The notes under the pieces: model-generated
What the model saw: only the letters and a program-made list of their open reading frames with translations
Databases searched by the model: none
Told to the model about the DNA's origin: nothing
Shown: positions 8,916-16,890 of the stretch, piece by piece
How positions within the stretch are numbered: the stretch's first letter is position 1
How the letters are laid out: every line of letters starts with the position of its first letter
Assembly (NCBI RefSeq): GCF_004000885.1
Contig: NZ_BIMC01000001.1
Location: 682,001-746,000 of the forward strand
From: Paenibacillus glucanolyticus NBRC 15330
GTDB taxonomy: Bacteria > Bacillota > Bacilli > Paenibacillales > Paenibacillaceae
Reading direction: 5' to 3'
DNA length: 64,000 nucleotides
Made by a program: the position numbers and the translations under genes

Positions 8916-9095
8916 ATGGCTAACCTCCCTTGTTCTCTATCAGAATAGGTCTGCTCCTATCCTCATAGTAATTGTTATGAAAATGGTTTACAAGCAAAAC
9001 CATTTTGCATGATCTCAATGCTACTTTAGTCGTAGGCAGTCAGATTTATAAAATCCAAGCATATAGTGTAGAGAACAACCCCTGTACAGCTTCTA

Positions 9096-9728
9096 TTGAC
9101 ACGTTTAGAAAAGGAGGACCGCTCTTATGATGACCTCTACGGCGCTTACGGCGAAATTACATTGACCCGGCATGTATTCCATCCGAGGAGGCAGGCCGAA
9201 CGTATAACCGGTCAAGGACACGCCCATGTGTCATCTCAGGAGCTGCCCCTGCTCAAAGGCATGTTCGTGTCAGAAATCCACCTAGGGCGCGGCAAGGTAC
9301 TTTCCCCTCATGGTCATCCGGACACCGACGAATTATGCTATGTCATTAAGGGAGAAATCAGCTATTCCCTGGTTGATCCGTGCAGCCACCGGGTTCACGC
9401 ATTACACGTTACACCGGGTCAGGTGGTACATGCTCCGGTTGGCTGGTGTCACTGGGTTACCTCACTCACCCCTGACACAATTTTGCTGTTCATGTATAAC
9501 GCGGAGCATCCGCACCAGATGGATATTGCCCCGTTATGGTCTCATGCATTGCGTGAAGCAGACTCATTTCAAATCAATGGCGCCCACAAACAACCGCAAG
9601 CGGAGCCAATCCTCCCCTCTGTTCCAATACAAAAAAAGATGCAGACAGTCGTTCAAAAAAGCCCCCTCCCAGCTCCACCCTTAATCATGGCTTCGAACCA
9701 CAGCAACAAAACCACACACAGCCGATGA
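9096..9728 (+). CDS. Cupin-domain protein
   Basis: This is a single-domain cupin, a small beta-barrel metal-binding fold. Motif 1 is visible as HGHPDTDELCYVIKGE and motif 2 as PGQVVHAPVGWCHWV, so the usual His/Glu/His metal ligands are present. The last 55 residues are low-complexity and end inside the terminator hairpin. The start is uncertain. The frame opens at TTG 9096 without a good ribosome site, while a strong AAAAGGAGG (9108-9116) precedes an ATG at 9127 in another frame that stops after 12 codons. Starts at the GTG around residue 45 or the ATG around residue 55 would still keep the cupin core. The reaction cannot be inferred. Confidence 0.65.
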   Translation: MTRLEKEDRSYDDLYGAYGEITLTRHVFHPRRQAERITGQGHAHVSSQELPLLKGMFVSEIHLGRGKVLSPHGHPDTDELCYVIKGEISYSLVDPCSHRVHALHVTPGQVVHAPVGWCHWVTSLTPDTILLFMYNAEHPHQMDIAPLWSHALREADSFQINGAHKQPQAEPILPSVPIQKKMQTVVQKSPLPAPPLIMASNHSNKTTHSR

Positions 9729-9747
9729 GTCGGCCATGTGTGGTTTT
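9708..9747 (+). terminator. Terminator overlapping the end of the cupin gene
   Basis: AACCACACACAGCCG pairs with CGGCCATGTGTGGTT around a 6-base loop and runs into TTTTGTT. The stop codon lies inside the hairpin. Confidence 0.75.
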
Positions 9748-9812
9748 GTTATAGGGACGCTTGTTATGTAATGATTCCGAGCGTGTAATTTATGCCTGCC
9801 TGTTGACTGCTT

Positions 9813-10190
9813 CTAGTCAATATAAAACCTTTGTTCAGGGCGAATTTGCTTCTTCAGCAGACGCAAATCAGCTTCGAGCTTTGCAACGGTTTCCTCAATC
9901 TCTTCCGGATTGAGCGCAGGACGTTCTGCTTCTGGCTTAACCCCGGCTCTAAGATCACGAATAATGATCTGCTGCTCCTGCCATTTATCCATAAGATCTG
10001 AGATGGTTGCGTAAAAACGCTCATAATCTTGAATGACTTCGTCCAGAAAGGAATCCACTTCCTCCTGATCATAACCCCGCAGCTTATTCGAAAAATTCTT
10101 TTCATGGATAGACAAAGCGTCCAGTTGAATGCCTAGTTGCCGAAAAAGCTTTTTCTGTTTATCCAATCGGCGTTTCATGTGTTCATCCAT
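9813..10190 (-). CDS. DivIVA-domain protein, GpsB-like
   Basis: This is a small coiled-coil protein of 125 residues with a DivIVA/GpsB N-terminal signature, KLRGYDQEEVDSFLDEVIQDYE (residues about 37-58). The signature is known to sense curved membrane and link cell-wall synthesis with division. A basic, Gln-rich extension of about 30 residues precedes the motif, which is longer than in B. subtilis GpsB (98 aa). The C-terminal helix from about 90 to 115 resembles the second coiled coil. GGAGGT eight bases before the ATG fixes the start. It may be this organism's GpsB or a paralogue; one copy in the window cannot settle that. Confidence 0.75.
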   Translation of the reverse strand: MDEHMKRRLDKQKKLFRQLGIQLDALSIHEKNFSNKLRGYDQEEVDSFLDEVIQDYERFYATISDLMDKWQEQQIIIRDLRAGVKPEAERPALNPEEIEETVAKLEADLRLLKKQIRPEQRFYID

Positions 10191-10425
10191 AATGATTTAC
10201 CTCCAAATATTGGCGCAGCCCGTCTTTAAAGACTTCTCTCTCCATCTTTGTTTATATCATATTAAGCACATCGATTAAAACACTCCGGGGCTTTTTTGGA
10301 GAATGTTCCAAAAACGATAGGCCGCCATTCCCATAATAAATGTGATTGTTACCAACACATTTCGGGTATTGAAAATACATGGGCAGCTTTTAATGGAGCT
10401 AAGCTAGAGAGGAGCGACTTTTGAT

Positions 10426-10989
10426 ATGACTTCCATAACAAAACAACAATACCATGAACTTCGACAACGGTTGCTCAGCGATCAGGAACGATTAGAGCAG
10501 CAGCTCGAGTCCCATGAGGGAACCAACACGAACACTTCGCTTCGCGATTCAACGGGTGAGCTGAGCGCTGCCGATAACCATCCTGCCGACGTAGGAACAG
10601 AGGTCTTCGAACGCGGGCGGGACCTGGCCATTCAAGAAACACTCGCTGACGAGCTGGAGCAGATTCGATCTGCATTACAACGAATGGACCAGGGGCAATA
10701 CGGTACTTGTGCGGAATGCGGACAGGAAATTCCCTATGAGCGGCTGGAAGCTATACCTTATACCGCCTACTGTGTCGAGCATTCTCCTAGACAGGATCTA
10801 TCCGATAATCGACCGGTTGAAGAAGATGCTATAACTCCGCCACCCTCCGGATCAGGTGTCAACCGCCAACGAGAAGACGGAAGATTTGACGACGCCGGTG
10901 CATGGGAGGCTGTAGAAGACTATGGAACCTCCACATCGCCCGGCATGTCCACTCAGCCTGGACAAGATGACTATAAGAACAATGTATGA
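10426..10989 (+). CDS. TraR/DksA zinc-finger protein, YteA type
   Basis: This is a 187-residue protein with an N-terminal coiled coil (about 5-90) containing the YteA-type stretch DNHPADVGTEVFERGRDLA. A DksA-type zinc finger follows (CAECG..YCVEH, about 105-130), where the last ligand is His instead of Cys. The acidic, Gly/Pro-rich tail is probably disordered. The family is common in endospore formers and is sometimes linked to sporulation, but its role is not established. AGAGAGGAG precedes the ATG. The gene stands alone and ends at a strong terminator shared with the convergent regulator. Confidence 0.85.
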   Translation: MTSITKQQYHELRQRLLSDQERLEQQLESHEGTNTNTSLRDSTGELSAADNHPADVGTEVFERGRDLAIQETLADELEQIRSALQRMDQGQYGTCAECGQEIPYERLEAIPYTAYCVEHSPRQDLSDNRPVEEDAITPPPSGSGVNRQREDGRFDDAGAWEAVEDYGTSTSPGMSTQPGQDDYKNNV

Positions 10990-11012
10990 ACCCGTTTAGC
11001 AAAATAGAAGGC

Positions 11013-11045
11013 AAAGCTGGTACCAAGCCCTTAGGTACCAGCTTT
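11013..11045. terminator. Bidirectional terminator
   Basis: A perfect 12-bp stem, AAAGCTGGTACC with GGTACCAGCTTT, closes a 9-base loop between convergent genes. Confidence 0.8.
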
Positions 11046-11054
11046 ATTTCGGAT

Positions 11055-11615
11055 TCAGGATTCTTCCTTATTCCGAATATTAGAAGCAAAGAACTCGTAT
11101 TCGTGATATCCTTCGCCGCGTTTCTTTTTATACGGGGTCAGCATTTTGTCCAGTTCAACAAAGAACTCACGCGCCTCATCCTCACTCATATACAGCGAAG
11201 TATTGGTTAGCATGGACGTCGTTTCGTCATCTTTGCTCATGTTCTTGAAGAAGCGGTCCCTGTTCTGATCGAACAGTTCGGATAATAGTTTGTTCGTCTC
11301 CGACCGAATTAATTCCTTAATGACAGGCTCCTCGGAGTTTTCTCCGCGTTTGATCTTTACTGCGCCTGAAAAGGGTTCATAATATTTAGCGATGATACCA
11401 TTGATCTCTTTCGTGGATACGATCTTAACGAGTCCGATTCTCTCCAATTTCTTCATATGATAATGAACTTTAGCCGGCACGTCACCGATCCTATCCGCTA
11501 CTTCCTTCACCGTTGCCGCACGATCCATCCTGTTCAATACATTCAATATCTGGAGCCGATATGGATCTGAATATATTTTGATCTCTTCCAGTGTAGTGAG
11601 TTCCTTCGTTTCCAC
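11055..11615 (-). CDS. ArsR-like winged-helix transcriptional regulator
   Basis: This DNA-binding protein has a winged helix at about residues 10-75 (SDPYRLQILNVLNR..VKEVADRIGDVPAKVHYHMKKLERIGLV). A helical C-terminal half follows with no obvious metal-binding cysteines. I place the start at GTG 11615, eight bases behind GAGG; the frame could begin three codons earlier. The gene follows the MFS exporter on the same strand after an 83-base gap. That gap holds one copy of the CGTTAA motif that is repeated four times in front of the exporter. This suggests the regulator controls both genes, probably as a repressor. The inducer is unknown. Confidence 0.85.
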   Translation of the reverse strand: METKELTTLEEIKIYSDPYRLQILNVLNRMDRAATVKEVADRIGDVPAKVHYHMKKLERIGLVKIVSTKEINGIIAKYYEPFSGAVKIKRGENSEEPVIKELIRSETNKLLSELFDQNRDRFFKNMSKDDETTSMLTNTSLYMSEDEAREFFVELDKMLTPYKKKRGEGYHEYEFFASNIRNKEES

Positions 11616-11632
11616 ACCGTACACCTCAGCTT

Positions 11633-11646
11633 CACGTTAATTTTTC
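11633..11646. promoter_or_regulatory. Single CACGTTAATTTTTC motif upstream of the ArsR-like gene
   Basis: The motif matches the first repeat in front of the MFS gene (CACGTTAAATTTTTTC at 13009-13024). It is a candidate operator for the ArsR-like protein. Confidence 0.4.
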
Positions 11647-11698
11647 ACTTCTTTTCATTATAGGCCGAGAGTGTCGAAATTACAAAACAGCCCAAAGT

Positions 11699-12973
11699 TT
11701 AGATGGCACGGAAACTTCTTTTTCGGATCAGAAACAGCACGGGCAGCATCATCATTAATCCCATCATCATAAAGAGCATCGGCGGCGATTGATGCTCTGC
11801 CACAAAGCCTGTGATTACACTGCCCACAGGGATTGCGGCCGTACATAACACCGCCATAAGGGCACTAATCCTGCCGAGCATATGCCTAGGCGTGACTTCC
11901 ATCAGATAAGTGGATATCGGGGCATTCAGCATGGAAACCGCAAACCCTGTAATGAACATGCACACCGCAGCCGACTCAACCCGGAATGCAGGCAAATGCC
12001 CTGGAATCCCCAAAGCAAAGTAACCGATTCCGAGCAGTATCGAACCTGACATCATCAAGGTGCTCTTCTTGAAGCTCTTGCCGAAGCGCCCGATCCATAA
12101 CCCGCTGCAGATCATGCCGATCAGCAGCGCGGTTCCGAGCACACTCAGTCCTCCCGCTCCCGCGCCCAAGGTTTCTCTGACATAAACCGGCTGCAATACA
12201 TTTAGCGGTGCCAGACAGAAATTATTAATCATGGCGAGAACGGTTGTTATCAACAGCAGTGTATGCTGCTTAACAAACAGGAGAGCTTCTTTAATATCAC
12301 CAAGGACTGTCTTCTTCTCTTCCACAGACTGTGTAGGAGTTATTCCTGCTTCAGCCGGGTCAGCAGCATCTGGATTTGGCATAAAACCGACAATGATGGC
12401 TGCAAGGATAAAGGTCACGGCATCAACCAGAATGGTACCCGAGATTCCAATCAGGGCGATGAGCGCTCCCGCAATGGATAAACCGATCAGTTCAGCGCTG
12501 CGGCTAATGGAAGTGGAGAATGAATTGCCTGTCAGCAGCTTCTCCTTCGGAAGCAGCCTGGGCACAATGGACGTCTCAGCGGGCCGCGAGAAACACTCGA
12601 GCGTTGAATTAATGAAGGTAAACACGAACAAATGCCATACTTCGAGTGAACCCAGTGCATATAAAATGGCGGTTATCGATACCATGACGCCACGGCTGAG
12701 GTAGGTCAGCATCAGGACCAACTTCTTCGGCCAGCGATCCACATAGGTCCCGGTAAATAAACTGAATAGCAACCCAGGCAAGAAGTTGAAAGCGAACAAT
12801 GTACCCATTAGAAGCTCTGAGCCTGTAAGCATGTAAACCATCCAGCTGTATGCAATGGAATCCAGTGAATCTCCAAATCGGGTAATCGCCTGAGCTGACA
12901 AATAAATCATGTAGGGACGAATTTTCAGGAGCTGACCAAAGCCTTGCTTTTCCACAACAGCAGCATTTTGCAT
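11699..12973 (-). CDS. MFS exporter of the MefA/EntS-like group
   Basis: This is a 424-residue major facilitator with about 12 membrane segments. The signature between segments 2 and 3 reads GTYVDRWPKKLVL, and ITRFGDSLDSIAYSWMVYMLTGS is typical of the MFS_3 group that includes macrolide and siderophore exporters. It probably exports a drug or small metabolite; substrate cannot be read from sequence. Its promoter region holds a four-copy 17-bp direct repeat. The ArsR-like gene follows on the same strand, so exporter and regulator likely form one transcription unit. Confidence 0.88.
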   Translation of the reverse strand: MQNAAVVEKQGFGQLLKIRPYMIYLSAQAITRFGDSLDSIAYSWMVYMLTGSELLMGTLFAFNFLPGLLFSLFTGTYVDRWPKKLVLMLTYLSRGVMVSITAILYALGSLEVWHLFVFTFINSTLECFSRPAETSIVPRLLPKEKLLTGNSFSTSISRSAELIGLSIAGALIALIGISGTILVDAVTFILAAIIVGFMPNPDAADPAEAGITPTQSVEEKKTVLGDIKEALLFVKQHTLLLITTVLAMINNFCLAPLNVLQPVYVRETLGAGAGGLSVLGTALLIGMICSGLWIGRFGKSFKKSTLMMSGSILLGIGYFALGIPGHLPAFRVESAAVCMFITGFAVSMLNAPISTYLMEVTPRHMLGRISALMAVLCTAAIPVGSVITGFVAEHQSPPMLFMMMGLMMMLPVLFLIRKRSFRAI

Positions 12974-13010
12974 TTTCTTATCTCCTCTTCGTAAAATAAA
13001 TAATTCTGCA

Positions 13011-13078
13011 CGTTAAATTTTTTCGCTCGTTAAAATAATAGTTACGTTAAAATTATTTTATCGTTAAATTTATTTTAA
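13011..13078. repeat. Four tandem 17-bp repeats starting CGTTAAA, upstream of the MFS gene
   Basis: CGTTAAA occurs at 13011, 13028, 13045 and 13062, exactly 17 bases apart each time, with AT-rich tails (consensus about CGTTAAAWTWWTWNTTA). The array lies 38 bases upstream of the MFS ATG, where promoter and operator are expected. The even spacing suggests cooperative binding of a regulator. Confidence 0.75.
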
Positions 13079-13102
13079 TGGTTTTGGAGGAAAATGCAAT
13101 AG

Positions 13103-13139
13103 ACAAAAAAAATAAACCGCCTGCTTCGGCGATTTATTA
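13103..13139 (-). terminator. Terminator of the Gfo/Idh/MocA gene
   Basis: On the minus strand AATAAATCGCC and GGCGGTTTATT pair around a 7-base loop and run into an eight-T tract. Confidence 0.85.
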
Positions 13140-13169
13140 CTCTGAAGGCCTATTTAGTTGGCTGCGGTT

Positions 13170-14174
13170 CTATTTGATCTCCACGCGCGATGAGGAACTG
13201 GCTGCACGGAGACAGGCTTCAATCGCTCGGATGTTGCTGATGGCGTCATCCGGGCCGTACGGTAAAGGAACGCCATCCATCACCGCTGCTGCCATTGCAT
13301 CTGCCTGCAGAGCAAAGTGATTATAGATGCCTACCTTCTCTTCACGTGATCCCTTGGCGGTATGAACGAATATTTGAGACATATCCTCCATTCTCTCCCA
13401 TCCGAAGGCAGAAGGCAGCTCAATCCTTCCCTCTGTACCCGCGATTTCGAGCGAGCATCTGGAATAGGTCCACATCCCGCAATCAAATGTCAGACCCAAT
13501 CCATGATCGAATTCCATCATCCCGTGAACCATCATGTCTACACCGTCGTGCTCCTCCGAGAAAAAGGCATGGGCTGTCACGGCTTTAGGCTCCTGCCCGT
13601 AAATCATCCGGGCAGCGGATATGGGATAACACCCCACATCATATATCGAGCCTCCGCCCATATCCTTGCTGTATCGCACATTGTCTTTATCCTCTGCATT
13701 GTTGAAGGTAAAGGATCCATGGATTCCGCGGAGCTGCCCGATTTCACCGCTTTCGATGATTTCCCGCACACGCGCATGCTTGGGATGATACCTGTACATA
13801 AAGGCTTCCGCGAACAGCACGTTGTTGGCTTGAGCAACATCGGCCATTTCACGAACATCTTCCTCCGTCAGTGCTGCCGGTTTTTCACACAGAATATGCT
13901 TTCCGGCCTGTGCGGCTTTAATCGTCCAGGGTTTATGAAGGTGATTCGGTAGAGGAATATACACCGCATCAATGTCCGGATCATCCAGAAGCTCCTCATA
14001 GGAACCATAGTATTTATCAATATGATAGCGTTCCGCGAGCTCACTTGCTTTTTCGGCATTGCGGCTTGCGACCGCCCCGACTTCACAGCGTTCCGATTTC
14101 AATATGCCGGGTATCATGGAGTTTCTTGCAATTCGAGCAGTACTCATAATCCCAAAGCGCAGTTTTTTGCTCAC
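13170..14174 (-). CDS. Gfo/Idh/MocA-family NAD(P)-dependent oxidoreductase
   Basis: This is a dehydrogenase of about 334 residues. The N-terminal Rossmann fold starts with FGIMSTARIARNSMIPGI, and the family hallmark CEKPAA follows near residue 95. The C-terminal alpha/beta domain holds DMGGGSIYDVGCYPI. The family oxidises or reduces sugars and related polyols; the substrate is not evident. An AAGGAGG nine bases upstream supports GTG at 14174, not the longer ATG at 14204. The gene begins 42 bases after the Rtp homologue on the same strand, so they may share a transcript, but I see no functional link. Confidence 0.88.
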   Translation of the reverse strand: MSKKLRFGIMSTARIARNSMIPGILKSERCEVGAVASRNAEKASELAERYHIDKYYGSYEELLDDPDIDAVYIPLPNHLHKPWTIKAAQAGKHILCEKPAALTEEDVREMADVAQANNVLFAEAFMYRYHPKHARVREIIESGEIGQLRGIHGSFTFNNAEDKDNVRYSKDMGGGSIYDVGCYPISAARMIYGQEPKAVTAHAFFSEEHDGVDMMVHGMMEFDHGLGLTFDCGMWTYSRCSLEIAGTEGRIELPSAFGWERMEDMSQIFVHTAKGSREEKVGIYNHFALQADAMAAAVMDGVPLPYGPDDAISNIRAIEACLRAASSSSRVEIK

Positions 14175-14216
14175 GAGTTCATTCCTCCTTCGGCTATATT
14201 CCATACGAATGTGTAT

Positions 14217-14576
14217 TCAATAATTATCGTTAACCGCTTTATGAAGTATCCCCAAACATCGATCCAAATCACTTTTAACTTGCTTTTTATAAAGCTTGGC
14301 TTTCTCAGCGCCGTCATCGGTAAAATGATAGAGTACGATTTCCTGAAAATCGACCCGCGGATCGTTCCCCTTCAGCTGCTTGGTACGGTATAGAACCCCC
14401 TCCTGCACCAACTCATGCAGAGCCCGGTAGATTTCGCTTTGCGGCGGTGAATACCCATGGCTCTTGAAGTCCTGACGCAGTTCTTCCAGCATTTGATATC
14501 CATATCCGCGCTGCTGCTCCACCATGGTAATGAGATAAACTTTGATAAATGCTCGCTGCGCAATCATAAATGCCAT
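14217..14576 (-). CDS. rtp: Replication terminator protein (Rtp) homologue
   Basis: This 119-residue winged-helix protein aligns along its whole length, as I recall it, with B. subtilis Rtp. QRAFIKVYLITMVEQQRGYG corresponds to QRAFLKLYMITMTEQERLYG, and ALHELVQEGVL, QEIVLYHF and AKLYKKQVKSDLDRC also match, as does the NDNY/SDNF end. Rtp dimers bind Ter sites and stop replication forks from one direction. Rtp is a close relative of PadR regulators, so automatic annotation may call this PadR. An AAGGAGG before ATG 14576 fixes the start; the frame extends 20 codons further without a good site. Whether it acts at a fork or as a transcription factor needs Ter sites to be found. Confidence 0.8.
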   Translation of the reverse strand: MAFMIAQRAFIKVYLITMVEQQRGYGYQMLEELRQDFKSHGYSPPQSEIYRALHELVQEGVLYRTKQLKGNDPRVDFQEIVLYHFTDDGAEKAKLYKKQVKSDLDRCLGILHKAVNDNY

Positions 14577-14762
14577 CTGGGCGCCTCCTTTTTCTCCAGA
14601 GCTATTTGTCCCCATACTTTCCTCATTATAACCCACAGTTTCCCAGTTTGCACAATAGGAGGCATCCTCTTCTTTTTAAACCAGGAAGGGGTGGATTGAA
14701 ACGTGGAAGGCTGCTATGAGAGCTGAATGGAATAGGGAGTCTCAATGTAATTAACTATTGTG

Positions 14763-14814
14763 AATTTTTCATATGTTGAAATAACATAATTTATAATTTC
14801 TCACATGTTGTTGA
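14763..14814. repeat. Pair of imperfect direct repeats near rtp
   Basis: AATTTTTCATATGTTGAAAT (14763-14782) and AATTTCTCACATGTTGTTGA (14795-14814) are 32 bases apart, three helical turns. The stretch 14640-14850 has no gene. They might be protein-binding sites, conceivably for the Rtp homologue, but they do not match the B. subtilis Ter consensus. Confidence 0.35.
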
Positions 14815-14852
14815 TTGGTTCGTTGATGCAAGGTTCGGCAGGCGGCGTTCCA

Positions 14853-14880
14853 TAAAAAAACCACCCCTCAGGGTGGTTTC
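14853..14880 (-). terminator. Terminator of the acyltransferase gene
   Basis: On the minus strand AAACCACCC and GGGTGGTTT pair around a 4-base loop, followed by a T-run. Confidence 0.85.
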
Positions 14881-14886
14881 TAGCAT

Positions 14887-16074
14887 TCACATGCCCGTTG
14901 TTGATGAATGAGACGGACTGGATGGCTGCAGGGTTCGATTTTTTCTTTTTCCGGTCATTCCGACCAGCCACTTGCCGAACGGCAGCATAGCCAGCAGGCG
15001 TGTTGCCCCATAGGCCGCAGCCGCACTGATGAGCCACGAAGAAAGGATCCGAATCAGAGTAGGCATGCTGATCAGCCATGATTCGTCAACCACATAGCTT
15101 ATACGCAGCGTCAACAGATGCATCAGATAAGCTCCATAGGAATACAGTCCGACGGAGGTCAGGAGCGAATTCACCCTCGCCCCTCCCTGACGGCAGATCC
15201 AGCCGGTCACATCGTACATGACCAATATGGAACTGATCAGGAATACCGACATCATCGGCCGCAGCAGAGACAGCGAATAGAATGTGATCGCTCCATTCTC
15301 CGCGGAACGGATTTCATTCACTGCCTGGATGAGCATCCATCCAAACAGGAACAGAAAGATCAGCCATATTCCCGTGCGTGCCTTCTGGATCCATTTTTTC
15401 CAAGATGTATGGTACAATCCCGCCGCTGCCCCCAGCGCAAAATAAAAGAAATAATATAGTGCATTTCGATCCGCATAGGTCGTAAACAGCTCACTCCACA
15501 CGGGAATGTCCAAGCTTCCCATCCATCGGCCGATATCGCTGATAACCCCTGTTAAGCCCACATACAGCAACCCGGACAAGAGCAGTATAATCAGCTGGGT
15601 TCTCCATCCCCATCGCTCCTTGATTCCCAATATGGCGGAACGGAACAAAGGATACAGCAGATAAAATTGAAACAGCATAATGATATACCAAAAATGCGAG
15701 CTGGATTTTCCGGTTAACAGTACTCCCCCAAGATATTTCCAATCCTCTGCCTGGGTAGGGTTGAACCTATTATTGATCAGCAATGTGATCAGTGTCCATA
15801 CAGCAAACGGAATGTAGATATCACCAAAGCGCCTCTGTATGAACCGGCCATAATGCAATGAACCTTTATCATTATAAAACAGCACCATGCCTGTTATAAA
15901 AATAAAGACAGGTACTGCGAACTTGGTCACCATAAGCAGAACCGCCATCAAAATCCCATCTCCGGTGGTAATACCCGGTTCCACGGTATAATGCGCTATG
16001 GAGTGCTGCAAGACTACGGCCAGAAAAGCAATCCCTCGCAGTCGTTCCACTTCCGGTATTCTTTCTCTGGACAT
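14887..16074 (-). CDS. Acyltransferase_3-family membrane protein
   Basis: This is a 395-residue integral membrane protein with about ten hydrophobic segments. The family start RIPEVERLRGIAFLAVVLQHS contains the histidine thought to be catalytic (H24). FITGMVLFY and HFWYIIMLFQFYLLYPLF are further family-type stretches. The family moves acetyl or other acyl groups to surface sugars or lipids. There is no sugar-biosynthesis gene next to it, so the acceptor is unknown. It is a single-gene unit with its own terminator. Confidence 0.85.
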   Translation of the reverse strand: MSRERIPEVERLRGIAFLAVVLQHSIAHYTVEPGITTGDGILMAVLLMVTKFAVPVFIFITGMVLFYNDKGSLHYGRFIQRRFGDIYIPFAVWTLITLLINNRFNPTQAEDWKYLGGVLLTGKSSSHFWYIIMLFQFYLLYPLFRSAILGIKERWGWRTQLIILLLSGLLYVGLTGVISDIGRWMGSLDIPVWSELFTTYADRNALYYFFYFALGAAAGLYHTSWKKWIQKARTGIWLIFLFLFGWMLIQAVNEIRSAENGAITFYSLSLLRPMMSVFLISSILVMYDVTGWICRQGGARVNSLLTSVGLYSYGAYLMHLLTLRISYVVDESWLISMPTLIRILSSWLISAAAAYGATRLLAMLPFGKWLVGMTGKRKNRTLQPSSPSHSSTTGM

Positions 16075-16217
16075 ACCGCTCCCCCTTCACGCTGTCTTTC
16101 GTTCATCCTAACACACCTCATTGTAAGGGAGACTAACCCCGATCGGGTAATCCAAATTCTTACTGATCCAGATGGTTTAAGCAACAGACAGCTGCCTGTA
16201 TTCATATGTATCATAAC

Positions 16218-16245
16218 AAAACCCGGCTCCTCGCGGAACCGGGTT
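16218..16245 (-). terminator. Terminator of the general stress protein gene
   Basis: AACCCGG and CCGGGTT arms enclose a GC-rich loop; on the minus strand the hairpin runs into TTTTG. Confidence 0.7.
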
Positions 16246-16257
16246 CGGGTTAACCTT

Positions 16258-16809
16258 TTACAGTAAATACGTTCCTCGCGGCGGCAGCTTGTCGTCCCGA
16301 TTCTGATCAACGGCCCCATACTGGTCCTCATTCCTGTAATCGTAGTCGCGGAATATATCGTAAATGCCTGTGTTCTCTTCGTCAGCATCCACGAGTACCA
16401 ATATTCGTCCTTGCTCTACATAGGATTCATATTCTTTGGCCTCATCCTCCGGTATGCCAAGACCGATGAAACCGCCGACGAGCCCTCCGGCCCCTGCACC
16501 CACCGCTGCTCCTGTAAGCGTAGCGGCAATAGGTCCTGCAGCAAGAATGGGACCGATGCCGGGAATCGCCAAGGCTCCAAGACCTGCCAGCAAACCAGCG
16601 GTTCCACCCAGAATGCCGCCCGTTGCTGCACCAGCCGCCACCCCTTCAGGTGCCATCGTTCCTGTCTGTTCAGCAATCAGTTCAGCTTCGCGTTTATCCT
16701 TCGCTATAATGGATATGGCATCATTCGGAACCCCGTGACGCTGCAGCTGCTCAATGGCCTGAGCCGCTTCTTGCTCCGAACGGAATACACCCACAACTTT
16801 CTTCTCCAT
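16258..16809 (-). CDS. General stress protein, YflT/GSP17M type
   Basis: This 183-residue protein starts with an alpha/beta domain, KKVVGVFRSEQEAAQAIEQL. Its central stretch of about 70 residues is rich in Gly and Ala (GGILGGTAGLLAGLGALAIP..GAAVGAGAGGLVGG) and probably packs as glycine-zipper helices in the membrane. IPEDEAKEYESYVEQGRILVLV closes the conserved part, and the acidic tail is variable. Relatives in B. subtilis belong to the sigma-B general stress regulon, but I cannot see a clear sigma-B promoter here. The biochemical role of the family is unknown. Confidence 0.8.
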   Translation of the reverse strand: MEKKVVGVFRSEQEAAQAIEQLQRHGVPNDAISIIAKDKREAELIAEQTGTMAPEGVAAGAATGGILGGTAGLLAGLGALAIPGIGPILAAGPIAATLTGAAVGAGAGGLVGGFIGLGIPEDEAKEYESYVEQGRILVLVDADEENTGIYDIFRDYDYRNEDQYGAVDQNRDDKLPPRGTYLL

Positions 16810-16890
16810 GTTAAACCCTCCTTCATCGGTGGTTGTTCATATCTAACATTACCCGAGGGTACGAGGATTTAAACCTGGAGCCTTGCTTTG

